Assembly (NCBI GenBank): GCA_949285915.1 | Contig: CASDZW010000001.1 | Location: 38,480-102,479 of the forward strand | Length of the DNA: 64,000 nt | Reading direction: 5' to 3' | From: an uncultured Collinsella sp. | GTDB lineage: Bacteria > Actinomycetota > Coriobacteriia > Coriobacteriales > Coriobacteriaceae | Part shown: in pieces, positions 34,934-41,948 of the stretch | Numbering within the stretch: position 1 is the first letter of the stretch | Layout of the letters: each line of letters starts with the position of its first letter | Program-made: the position numbers and the translations under genes | The notes under the pieces: model-generated | Database searches by the model: none | Seen by the model: only the letters and a program-made list of their open reading frames with translations | What the model was told of the DNA's origin: nothing

Positions 34934-37120
34934 CTACTGCCCGTGATGCTCACATGCGAGAGCGCGCCCGGCCAGTATCGCAGCAACGCCAAGCGTGATC
35001 GCCGCTACGGCACCGAGCATCGGAAGGATCGAGTCCCCCGTAGGAACGATGACCTCGTTCGTATGGGCTTCGACGACAGCGAAAGACGTCTTCGCAGTTC
35101 CAGTGGAGGATACGATTTCAAGCTCATGGCTGCCGAGTTTCAGGGTCTCGAGGTAGCTCGCCTTCAGCGTCACGATGGTGCTGCCTTTGGTCACACGGTA
35201 TTGCTTCGCAGCGACGGTCTCACCATCGAGGCGCACCTCGCGGAAATCTTCATACGCGGCGTTCGAGGTGACCGTAAGGTCCTTCGCACTCCCTTTCTGC
35301 CACGTGACGTCGGCGCCGGCGACGATCTTCGGCGAGAAGTCGGGGTCGATGCCGCCGCAGACGGCGCAGTGCCCGCCGTCGCCGTACTTATGGCCCGTCG
35401 CGGGAACGGTTTCGCCCTTTTCGATCATGTAGCCGCAAACGGAGCAGACCGTGTCGCCGGTGTAGCCGTCCTCGGTGCAGGTGGCCTTCTTCTCGTTCTC
35501 GACGGTGCTCGTGTGCTCGGCGTAGTCAAGCCTGTCGCCGCAGGCCGCGCATGCGTGCCAGTGTCCGTCCGCGTCGCTCGACCACGCGCCGGCGGGGTCG
35601 TGCTCGACCGTCACCGTGCAGGTCGCGGTCTTTTTTCCGTCCTCCGTGGTGACGGTGATGGTAGCGGTGCCCGCGCCCACGGCGGTCACCTTGCCGTCCG
35701 CGTCCACCGTGGCGACAGTTTCATCATTGCTACTCCAAGTCACGCCCTTGTTGGTGGCGTTCGCCGGCTCCACCGTGGCAGTGAGGGTGGCAGTTTCCTC
35801 CTCCGTCAGGGTCAGGCTGGTCGCGCTCAGCGACACGCCGGTGACGGAGACCGTCTGCTCGGGGGCGATGGCCAGGGTATATTCCCTGCTGTCGCTGCCG
35901 TAGCTGTTTTCAGCGTTCACGGTGAAGGTGCTCGAGCCCTCCGCGGTGGGGGTGCCGGTTATCTCGCCGGTGCTTTCGTTGATGCTCAAGCCCTCGGGCA
36001 GGGAGCCGCTGGCGAGACTCCATGTGATGGTGTCGGAGCCAGTGACCGCAAGGGTCTGACTGTAAGCCGTGCCAACCGTGCCGTTTGGCAGGCTTTCGGT
36101 GGTGATGGTGGGGGCATATCTCACTGTACCCGTTATCTTATCTCCACCGGTGAGGGTGCCGCCATCTACAATCACCTTATGGCTACCCGTGTTCAGGCTG
36201 GCCACGTCCGGGATGGCCAGGCTCTCGTCCTCGCCGATCTCCAAATCCTCCTGCAAGATCACATCGCCGTACACGGTGCCCTCGTTGCCGTCAAAGACGA
36301 TGCCAGCGCCTGATGGTGTAGGTTTATCGACACGCTCAGCTTTGATTCCGTTTTTCGCCCGCACGATGGCGTTATCGGTGACGGTCAGGCTGGTGGTGGC
36401 ACCGGTGGCTTGAGATGATCCCACATAAAGCAGTAGCCCATCACTGTTCCCTGTGCCGCTGGCGGTCAGACTGCCGCCGTCGACGGCAAGGGAAAGATTC
36501 GGGGAGCTGGTGGCAGATACACTGGACTGAACACAGATGCCGGCGTGGCCAGAATAGGTGTAAGTAGTGTTTGCCACGACAGATGCGTCGTTGATGGTCA
36601 GGGAGGCATTGCCTGTTCCGCTTTTGACAAATAGGCCGTGGCTGTTTGTGCCGGTAACTATGAGACTGCCGTTACCAGTGATATTTAGGGAGGCATCTGT
36701 ACCGTAGCTATTAGCTGACATCTCAGCATTCACATAGATCCCAAAGTTGCCTGTGATGGTATTCTCGCCAATCAGTTCGATGGTCAGGGTAACTGGTTGA
36801 CCGCTGTCGCCCTGAGCATAGATCCCGGCGCCATAAGGAACTGATGAAATATTGTCGTTTCCCGTGATCGTCGCCCCATTTAAGGTCAGAGTTGCGGTGC
36901 TGGGGTCGTATTTGACAGTCCAATCGTTTTCACCGCCTTCTACCAGACTACCTTGTGTTGAACCTGCTTTTAAGTAGGTTGTCACATTACCGATTGTAAT
37001 CTGGTAATTGCCCACATACAGTGTTGTAGGAGCATTTCCCGCCGCCAGCGCCGTGGCGGGGAGCGCGACCAAACTCAGCAGCGCCGTTGCGAACACGGTC
37101 GCGACCATCCTTCTCAGCAT
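34934..37120 (-). CDS. Secreted/anchored mosaic surface protein with Ig-like domains
   Basis: 728 residues. Signal peptide 1-28 (ends ATALAAG); a repeat-rich, N/T/S/G-rich beta-helix-like region about 30-330; a putative-Ig (He_PIG) domain about 335-420 (SLPNGTVGTAYSQTL ... GEITGTPT); a BIG2 domain about 424-505 (TWSSNDETVATVD, GTATITV); a Cys-rich segment 523-590 with CAAC, CSVC and CAVC pairs; a C-terminal membrane helix about 697-717. No true LPXTG; only VPTGDS precedes the helix. The N-terminal half is clearly poorer in GC and uses different codons than the rest. ATG with GGAGGACGAAG upstream. Adhesin or glycan-binding role is inferred. Confidence 0.82.
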   Translation of the reverse strand: MLRRMVATVFATALLSLVALPATALAAGNAPTTLYVGNYQITIGNVTTYLKAGSTQGSLVEGGENDWTVKYDPSTATLTLNGATITGNDNISSVPYGAGIYAQGDSGQPVTLTIELIGENTITGNFGIYVNAEMSANSYGTDASLNITGNGSLIVTGTNSHGLFVKSGTGNASLTINDASVVANTTYTYSGHAGICVQSSVSATSSPNLSLAVDGGSLTASGTGNSDGLLLYVGSSQATGATTSLTVTDNAIVRAKNGIKAERVDKPTPSGAGIVFDGNEGTVYGDVILQEDLEIGEDESLAIPDVASLNTGSHKVIVDGGTLTGGDKITGTVRYAPTITTESLPNGTVGTAYSQTLAVTGSDTITWSLASGSLPEGLSINESTGEITGTPTAEGSSTFTVNAENSYGSDSREYTLAIAPEQTVSVTGVSLSATSLTLTEEETATLTATVEPANATNKGVTWSSNDETVATVDADGKVTAVGAGTATITVTTEDGKKTATCTVTVEHDPAGAWSSDADGHWHACAACGDRLDYAEHTSTVENEKKATCTEDGYTGDTVCSVCGYMIEKGETVPATGHKYGDGGHCAVCGGIDPDFSPKIVAGADVTWQKGSAKDLTVTSNAAYEDFREVRLDGETVAAKQYRVTKGSTIVTLKASYLETLKLGSHELEIVSSTGTAKTSFAVVEAHTNEVIVPTGDSILPMLGAVAAITLGVAAILAGRALACEHHGQ

Positions 37121-37151
37121 CTTCGTCCTCCATCCTGCGCACACGCCGTCA

Positions 37152-37176
37152 AACAATTGCTCTTGAACCCATTGTT
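37152..37176. promoter_or_regulatory. Possible operator before the surface protein gene
   Basis: AACAAT (37152-37157) and ATTGTT (37171-37176), inverted with a 13-bp spacer, 32-56 bp before the start codon. The 168-bp gap around it is GC-rich and otherwise without clear signals. Could be a target for the adjacent LuxR-type regulator. Confidence 0.3.
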
Positions 37177-37288
37177 GAGGACGAGGCGCCCCCTTCCCCT
37201 ACCCGACAGGCAGGGCAATATGGGGAGAAGGAAGGTGCGGCGATCGGAAATCGGCCCGCGCACAATGCCTGGGCGCCTGCAGGCCCGC

Positions 37289-38495
37289 CTACGCCAGCAT
37301 GAACTGCGCAAGGTCCTTGCGGCTCGTCACGCCGAGCTTGCGAAACGCGTTGGACAGACACTCCTTCACGCGGTTCACCGAGAAGCCCATGTGTTCGGCG
37401 ATCTCGGCGTTGGACCAATCGCGTGAGGCGAGCATGCAGACCGTGAACTCGGTGGTAGTGAGGTTGTCCGCCACGTCGTCGGCAGCCGAGGGGTTGTGGA
37501 CGCGGCGCCAGCCGGCACTGAAGCGATACGTGATGTCGATCATGCGCTTGAAGTCGTCCGGCCACGCGGGCTTGATCGCAGCCTCGAGCATACCGCCCAG
37601 AAGCCCGTGGTGCTCACCGAAGGGCTGGATGAGGCCGTCCGGGCGCGCGATATCCCAGGCGGCGAGGACGTGCTGGCGCGCCTCGTCGGTGCGGCGGAGC
37701 GCCATGAGGCTCATGACGGCCGCGAGGTGCAGGTAGATGGCAGGTATGGGGTAGAGCGCATCCGCCATGGCGAAAGCGCCCAATACGATGCCATAGCTCT
37801 GCTCATAGGCACCCTCGAGGTAGAGACGGTGCGCCTTGACATAGCAGGCGAAGAGCCTGAGGCCGGGCGGCAGGAGCGTGGGCAGGTCAGGAGCTTGTTG
37901 CGCGGGCTTAGGTGCGGGTAGATGCAACAGCGCGCTCGCGGCGTTCCCGATGAAGGCCGCCATGGCCGCTACCTCAGGAGGCGTACCCCCCCAACTCGAA
38001 ATTCAGGCGGTCGAGGGCGCCATCGAGCGCGAAGCGAGCGTCGTTGATGCGGCCGAGGGTGAGGTTCGAGAACGCGCAGATGAGGCAGGCGGAAAGGCGT
38101 GCCTCGGCGTCGTCGCTTTTGAGGAGCGGGGCGGCGAGGTCGCGTGCGCGCCCCGCGTCGCCGGTGAAGTAGGCGAGCTCGGCCTGCGCGACGGTGGCGC
38201 GTGCTCCCTTAGTGAGGGATTCTACGAACATCGCTGCCGTGCCAGGCGTGTACGCTGTGCTCATAAGCGGCATGAGGCACTGGAAGGAGAACGTTGGAAG
38301 GGGGCTAGGCGTCTGCAGTTCGGAGGCGTGCTCTCCCCTGCGCGGGTCATCGGGCTTGACCGCGCCCTCAGGGATGCGCCATGAGCCGAGGAGTTTCTCG
38401 GCACCCGCGATGCGCCTCTGCTTGCAGTAACGCTGCACGAGGCGCGTCGTCACGCCCCAACGGCGCGCCGCCTCCTCTGCCGTGATGTAGGGCAT
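37289..38495 (-). pseudogene. LuxR-family regulator with excisionase-like N-terminus, frame broken at a G7 run
   Basis: The 5' part (start 38495, stop 37974) encodes an N-terminal HTH (TAEEAARRWGVTTRLVQRYCK, residues 4-24 read in two parts) and a helical region; the 3' part (to 37289) encodes the helical middle and a C-terminal LuxR HTH (NLTTTEFTVCMLASRDWSN, AEIAEHMGFSVNRVKECL, FRKLGVTSRKDL). Removing one G from the run of seven at 37986-37992 joins them into one frame reading ELGGTPPEVAAMAAF, about 402 residues, the usual length for this Coriobacteriia regulator type. So it is a disrupted gene, a phase-OFF state or a sequencing error. Neighbour of the surface protein gene on the same strand. 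ATG is preceded by GGGGAG. Confidence 0.78.
37986..37992. repeat. Homopolymer C7 (G7 on coding strand) at the regulator frameshift
   Basis: Seven consecutive C on the plus strand, inside the region where the two regulator halves change frame. Loss of one base restores a continuous reading frame. Confidence 0.85.
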
Positions 38496-38549
38496 GTGCT
38501 CCCCTTCTCTGCCACAAATTGGTCCGTATTGAAAAGGAGGATAGCAGAA

Positions 38550-38573
38550 CGAACTGTTCGGCAAAACGAACAG
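38550..38573. promoter_or_regulatory. CGAAC-repeat operator upstream of the LuxR-family regulator
   Basis: CGAAC-T-GTTCG (38550-38560) is directly followed by GCAAAA and CGAACAG, so CTGTTCG-GCAAAA-CGAACAG (38554-38573) is also a perfect inverted repeat. Three half-sites overlap a likely leftward promoter (TTGCCG, 15-bp spacer, TATCCT). The half-site spacing excludes a LexA box. Likely autoregulatory site. Confidence 0.55.
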
Positions 38574-38576
38574 AAA

Positions 38577-38601
38577 AAGGCCAGACATGAAGCCTGGCCT
38601 T
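38577..38601 (-). terminator. Terminator after tRNA-Met
   Basis: AAGGCCAG and CTGGCCTT, eight pairs, 9-nt loop; the leftward RNA continues through UUUU (complement of AAAAA at 38574-38578). Confidence 0.8.
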
Positions 38602-38609
38602 AAGATGGT

Positions 38610-38685
38610 TGGTGGGCCCAGCAGGATTCGAACCTGCAACCCAGGGATTATGAGTCCCCTGCGCTAACCGTTGCGCCATGAGCCC
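38610..38685 (-). tRNA. tRNA with CAT anticodon (elongator Met, or Ile2)
   Basis: 76 nt. Acceptor GGGCTCA pairs with TGGGCCC (one G-U), discriminator A, CCA encoded. Anticodon loop CTCATAA. The loop is shared by elongator tRNA-Met and by tRNA-Ile2 (lysidine-modified); the sequence alone does not settle which. It is not the initiator, which would have a C1:A72 mismatch. No separate promoter fits in the short gap to the preceding terminator. Confidence 0.9.
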
Positions 38686-38692
38686 GAATAGT

Positions 38693-38720
38693 AAAACGCC
38701 CTCCGATTTCTCGGAGGGCG
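38693..38720 (-). terminator. Terminator after first tRNA-Ala
   Basis: CGCCCTCCGA-TTTC-TCGGAGGGCG, ten perfect pairs, AAAA on the left giving the U tract. Confidence 0.88.
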
Positions 38721-38734
38721 GCTGTTCACTTGGG

Positions 38735-38807
38735 TGGAGACGAGGGGGATCGAACCCCTGACCTCTTGACTGCCAGTCAAGCGCTCTCCCAGCTGAGCTA
38801 CGCCCCC
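38735..38807 (-). tRNA. tRNA-Ala (anticodon GGC), copy 1
   Basis: 73 nt without an encoded CCA (the genome continues CCCA after the discriminator A). Acceptor GGGGGCG/CGTCTCC with two G-U pairs; anticodon stem CTTGA/TCAAG around CTGGCAG gives GGC. Identical to copy 2 along its whole length. Confidence 0.96.
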
Positions 38808-38823
38808 AAGCGGTGCGGGAAAT

Positions 38824-38852
38824 ACTATACGGAAACGTCCCGTTGAATGCAA
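38824..38852 (-). promoter_or_regulatory. Promoter of tRNA-Ala copy 1
   Basis: Minus strand TTGCAT, 17-bp spacer, TATAGT. Confidence 0.8.
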
Positions 38853-38910
38853 GCCCTAATTCAAAAGAATTGGGACTATCAATTGCAGCAAGGTGAATAT
38901 GTCACATATG

Positions 38911-38939
38911 AAAAGAGCCTCCGGATTAACCGGAGGCTC
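38911..38939 (-). terminator. Terminator after second tRNA-Ala
   Basis: GAGCCTCCGG-ATTAA-CCGGAGGCTC, ten perfect pairs, AAAA at left as U tract. Confidence 0.88.
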
Positions 38940-38952
38940 GAACATTCTTGGG

Positions 38953-39025
38953 TGGAGACGAGGGGGATCGAACCCCTGACCTCTTGACTGCCAGTCAAGC
39001 GCTCTCCCAGCTGAGCTACGCCCCC
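38953..39025 (-). tRNA. tRNA-Ala (anticodon GGC), copy 2
   Basis: Same 73-nt sequence as copy 1, 218 bp away, again without encoded CCA. It has its own promoter and terminator, and its upstream flank (CCCCCAAGC ... GGAAATACTATA) also resembles that of copy 1, so the whole unit was duplicated. Confidence 0.96.
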
Positions 39026-39040
39026 AAGCAACGAGGAAAT

Positions 39041-39069
39041 ACTATAGGCGATGTGCTCTTCTAGCGCAA
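39041..39069 (-). promoter_or_regulatory. Promoter of tRNA-Ala copy 2
   Basis: Minus strand TTGCGC, 17-bp spacer, TATAGT. Confidence 0.8.
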
Positions 39070-39113
39070 GGGGTGAATTGTGGCAAATTCTTGCGCAAGA
39101 AGATGCCTCTTGT

Positions 39114-40826
39114 TTAGGAACGCTTAGGGAGAACGAGGTCGCAAACGTGCTGGACGAGCTCATCGACAGCAACGTCGGTGCGCTCGCCTGTCGCGCGATC
39201 CTTGAGTTCGACGGTGCCGTTCGCAAGCCCGCGCTTGCCCACCACGATCTGGTACGGGAAGCCCATGAGGTCGTTGTCCGCGAACTTCACGCCCGGGCGC
39301 TCGGCACGGTCATCGAAGATAACCTCGACGCCTGCGCAGGAAAGCTCGCGTGCAAGATTCTCGGCGGCGTCGAAGGCCTCGCCCTTCTTGTCGAGGGAGA
39401 TGACGGAGACCTCGTAGGGCGCGACGGAGACGGGCCAGATGATGCCCTGCTCATCGTTGTGCTGCTCCACGATGGCGGCAAGCGTGCGGGAGACGCCCAC
39501 ACCGTAGCAGCCCATGAGGAAGGGCTTCTCGCGGCCGTCCTCGTCGGTGAAGGTGGCGCCCATGGCGGCGGAGTACTTGGTGCCGAGCTGGAAGACCTGG
39601 GATACCTCTATGCCGCGTGCGCCCTCGAGGGGCCTGCCGCAGTGCGGGCAGGGGTCGCCGGCATGCACGGTGATGAGGTCCGCCCACTCGTCGACGGTGA
39701 AGTCGCGGTCCGGGCAGGCGCCGGTGTAGTGGTAATCGAGCTCGTTGGCGCCGCACGTCCAGCTCTTGGAGGCGCGCAGATTCTCGTCCACCACAAGGCG
39801 AATGCCCTCGGGCAGGTTCACGGGCCCGATGAATCCCTTGATGAGGCCGTGCTCGACAAGCTCCTCCTCGGTCATGAGGTGATAGGAGCCAAAGAGCTTC
39901 TCGGCCTTGCAGTCGTTGAGCTCGTGGTCGCCCGGAACGATGCAGACAACCGGCTCGCCCTCGCCGGTGATGAGCGCGAGCGACTTGCGCGTGCCGTTTT
40001 CGGGGAAGCCAAAGAACGCGGCGACGTCCTCGATGGAGCCAAGGCCAGGGGTGTGCACCTTGGTAAGGGTGCCGTCGCCCGGGCCCTCGGTGACCGCGAC
40101 CGTGGTGGTGGCAGCCTCCTCGTCGGCGGCAAAGCCGCAGGAGTCGCAGTAGAAAAGCGCCGCCTCGCCGGCGTCTGCGAGTGCCATGAACTCAACGGAG
40201 GTGTCGCCACCGATCTGGCCGGAGTCGGCGACCACGGGGAGCGCCTTGAGCCCGCAGCGCTCGCAGATGTTGGCATAGGCCTGCTTCATGGCGTCGTAGG
40301 TCTCCTGCAGGCTCTCCTGCGTGGCGTTGAACGAGTAGCCGTCCTTCATGATGAACTCACGGCCGCGCATGAGACCGAAGCGCGGGCGCATCTCGTCGCG
40401 GAACTTGTCCTGGATCTGGTACAGGTTGACGGGGAGCTGCTTGTAGCTCTTGAGCTCGTTGGTGATAAGGTCGGTCACCGTCTCCTCGTGCGTGGGGCCG
40501 AGGGCGAACTCGCGCCCGTGACGGTCGGTCACGCGCATGAGCTCGGGACCGTAGGCGCCCCAGCGGCCGCTCTCGCGCCAGAGCTCGGCATCCGTGAGGA
40601 TAGGCATGAGCATCTCCTGGGCGCCGGCGGCGTCCATCTCATCGCGCACGATGGCCTCGATCTTTTTCAGTGAGCGCCAGGCGAGCGGCAGGTAGCTGTA
40701 GAGACCGGCGGCCTGCTTGCGGATCATGCCGGCGCGCAGCATAAGCTTGTGGCTCGCGAGCTCGGCCTCCGCCGGATCCTCCTTGAGCGTCGGGGCGTAG
40801 AGCCTGGACATGAGCATGTAAGACAT
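39114..40826 (-). CDS. proS: Proline-tRNA ligase
   Basis: 570 residues, bacterial-type class II enzyme with an inserted editing domain. Motif 1 and 2 regions (AGMIRKQAAGLYSYLPL, FRDEMRPRFGLMRGREF), an insertion domain about 225-400 with KSLALITGEGEPVVCIVPGDHELN (read in parts), motif 3 GCYGVGVSRTLAAI, and a C-terminal anticodon domain (VSVAPYEVSVI). ATG with AAGGAG five bases upstream. Last gene of the rpsB-to-proS series, as is usual after rseP-ispG. Confidence 0.97.
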   Translation of the reverse strand: MSYMLMSRLYAPTLKEDPAEAELASHKLMLRAGMIRKQAAGLYSYLPLAWRSLKKIEAIVRDEMDAAGAQEMLMPILTDAELWRESGRWGAYGPELMRVTDRHGREFALGPTHEETVTDLITNELKSYKQLPVNLYQIQDKFRDEMRPRFGLMRGREFIMKDGYSFNATQESLQETYDAMKQAYANICERCGLKALPVVADSGQIGGDTSVEFMALADAGEAALFYCDSCGFAADEEAATTTVAVTEGPGDGTLTKVHTPGLGSIEDVAAFFGFPENGTRKSLALITGEGEPVVCIVPGDHELNDCKAEKLFGSYHLMTEEELVEHGLIKGFIGPVNLPEGIRLVVDENLRASKSWTCGANELDYHYTGACPDRDFTVDEWADLITVHAGDPCPHCGRPLEGARGIEVSQVFQLGTKYSAAMGATFTDEDGREKPFLMGCYGVGVSRTLAAIVEQHNDEQGIIWPVSVAPYEVSVISLDKKGEAFDAAENLARELSCAGVEVIFDDRAERPGVKFADNDLMGFPYQIVVGKRGLANGTVELKDRATGERTDVAVDELVQHVCDLVLPKRS

Positions 40827-40871
40827 CGCAACTCCTTGTGTCAATTATTCATGCGCCCGTACGTGCAGGCG

Positions 40872-41936
40872 CTAAAGCGTCTCGATCTCGCGCATGAGCT
40901 CATCGATGATAGCATCCTCGCTCACTTTGCGCAGCACCTCGCCGTGGCGGAATATGAGCCCGCAGCCGCGCCCGCAGGCAACGCCCACGTCCGCGCCGGC
41001 GGCCTCTCCGGGTCCGTTCACCACGCAGCCCATGACGGCGACGGAGATGGGCTTGGTCACGCCCTTGAGCCTGCGCTCCACCTCCTCGGCGATAGGAATA
41101 AGGTCCACCTGCGTGCGTCCGCAGGTGGGGCAGCTTACGAGCTCGGGTCCACGGCGGCGAATGCCGAGGCACTCGAGGATGCCCCAGGCAACGGGCGGCT
41201 CCTCGACGGGGTCTGCCGTGAGGGATACACGCAGCGTGTCGCCGATGCCATCGGCAAGAAGCGCGCCCAGCCCTACGGCGCTTTTGATGGTGCCCTGCTT
41301 CACCGTCCCCGCCTCGGTGACGCCGAGGTGCAGCGGCACCTGCGGAAGCTCGCGCGAGAGAGCGCGGTAGGTGGCTATGGTTGCGGGCACGTCATGGGCC
41401 TTGGCGGAAAGGACGATGTTTTCAAACCCGCGACCTTCGAAATGCTCGACGAAGCGCAAGGAGGACGCAACGAGCTTCTCGGGAAGGGAAAGATTCTCGT
41501 TTTGCGCGATGTCATCCTCAAGCGACCCGGCGTTCACGCCGATGCGGATGGCGATACCGGCTTCTCCCGCGGCGTCGATCACCGCGTCCACCTTCTCCCA
41601 GGAGCCGATGTTGCCGGGGTTGATGCGAAGCTTTGCCGCCCCGGCCTCGATAGCGCCGAGCGCAAGGCGATGGTCGAAGTGAATGTCGGCCACGATGGGC
41701 ACGGGTGACTCGGCGCAGATGGTGCGGAAGCTCTTGAGGGCCGCGCGCGAGGGCACCGAGACACGCACGATGTCGCAGCCGGCATCCGCAAGAGCGCGCA
41801 CCTGGTCCAGCGTTGCGGCGGCATCGACGGTATCGGTCGAGGTCATGGACTGCACGACTACGGGCGCTCCCCCGCCGATGGTCACCTCGCCCACGCGGAC
41901 GGGACGGGTCTTGGTGCGTGCGGCGTTCTCAAACAT
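40872..41936 (-). CDS. ispG: 4-hydroxy-3-methylbut-2-en-1-yl diphosphate synthase
   Basis: MEP-pathway Fe-S enzyme. 354 residues; TIM-barrel start VQSMTSTDT, ADIHFDHRLAL, RINPGNIG, and cluster ligands in SCPTCGRTQVD plus MGCVVNGPGEA. Located between rseP and proS as in many bacteria. Confidence 0.97.
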   Translation of the reverse strand: MFENAARTKTRPVRVGEVTIGGGAPVVVQSMTSTDTVDAAATLDQVRALADAGCDIVRVSVPSRAALKSFRTICAESPVPIVADIHFDHRLALGAIEAGAAKLRINPGNIGSWEKVDAVIDAAGEAGIAIRIGVNAGSLEDDIAQNENLSLPEKLVASSLRFVEHFEGRGFENIVLSAKAHDVPATIATYRALSRELPQVPLHLGVTEAGTVKQGTIKSAVGLGALLADGIGDTLRVSLTADPVEEPPVAWGILECLGIRRRGPELVSCPTCGRTQVDLIPIAEEVERRLKGVTKPISVAVMGCVVNGPGEAAGADVGVACGRGCGLIFRHGEVLRKVSEDAIIDELMREIETL

Positions 41937-41948
41937 GCGTGACCCCCT

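Noticed and set aside
34859-36313. Rightward frame over the surface protein gene
   Set aside because: The minus strand has signal peptide, Ig-like domains and a proper ribosome binding site; the plus frame has none.
38550-38560. LexA box upstream of the LuxR-family regulator
   Set aside because: Half-sites CGAAC and GTTCG are separated by one base, not four.
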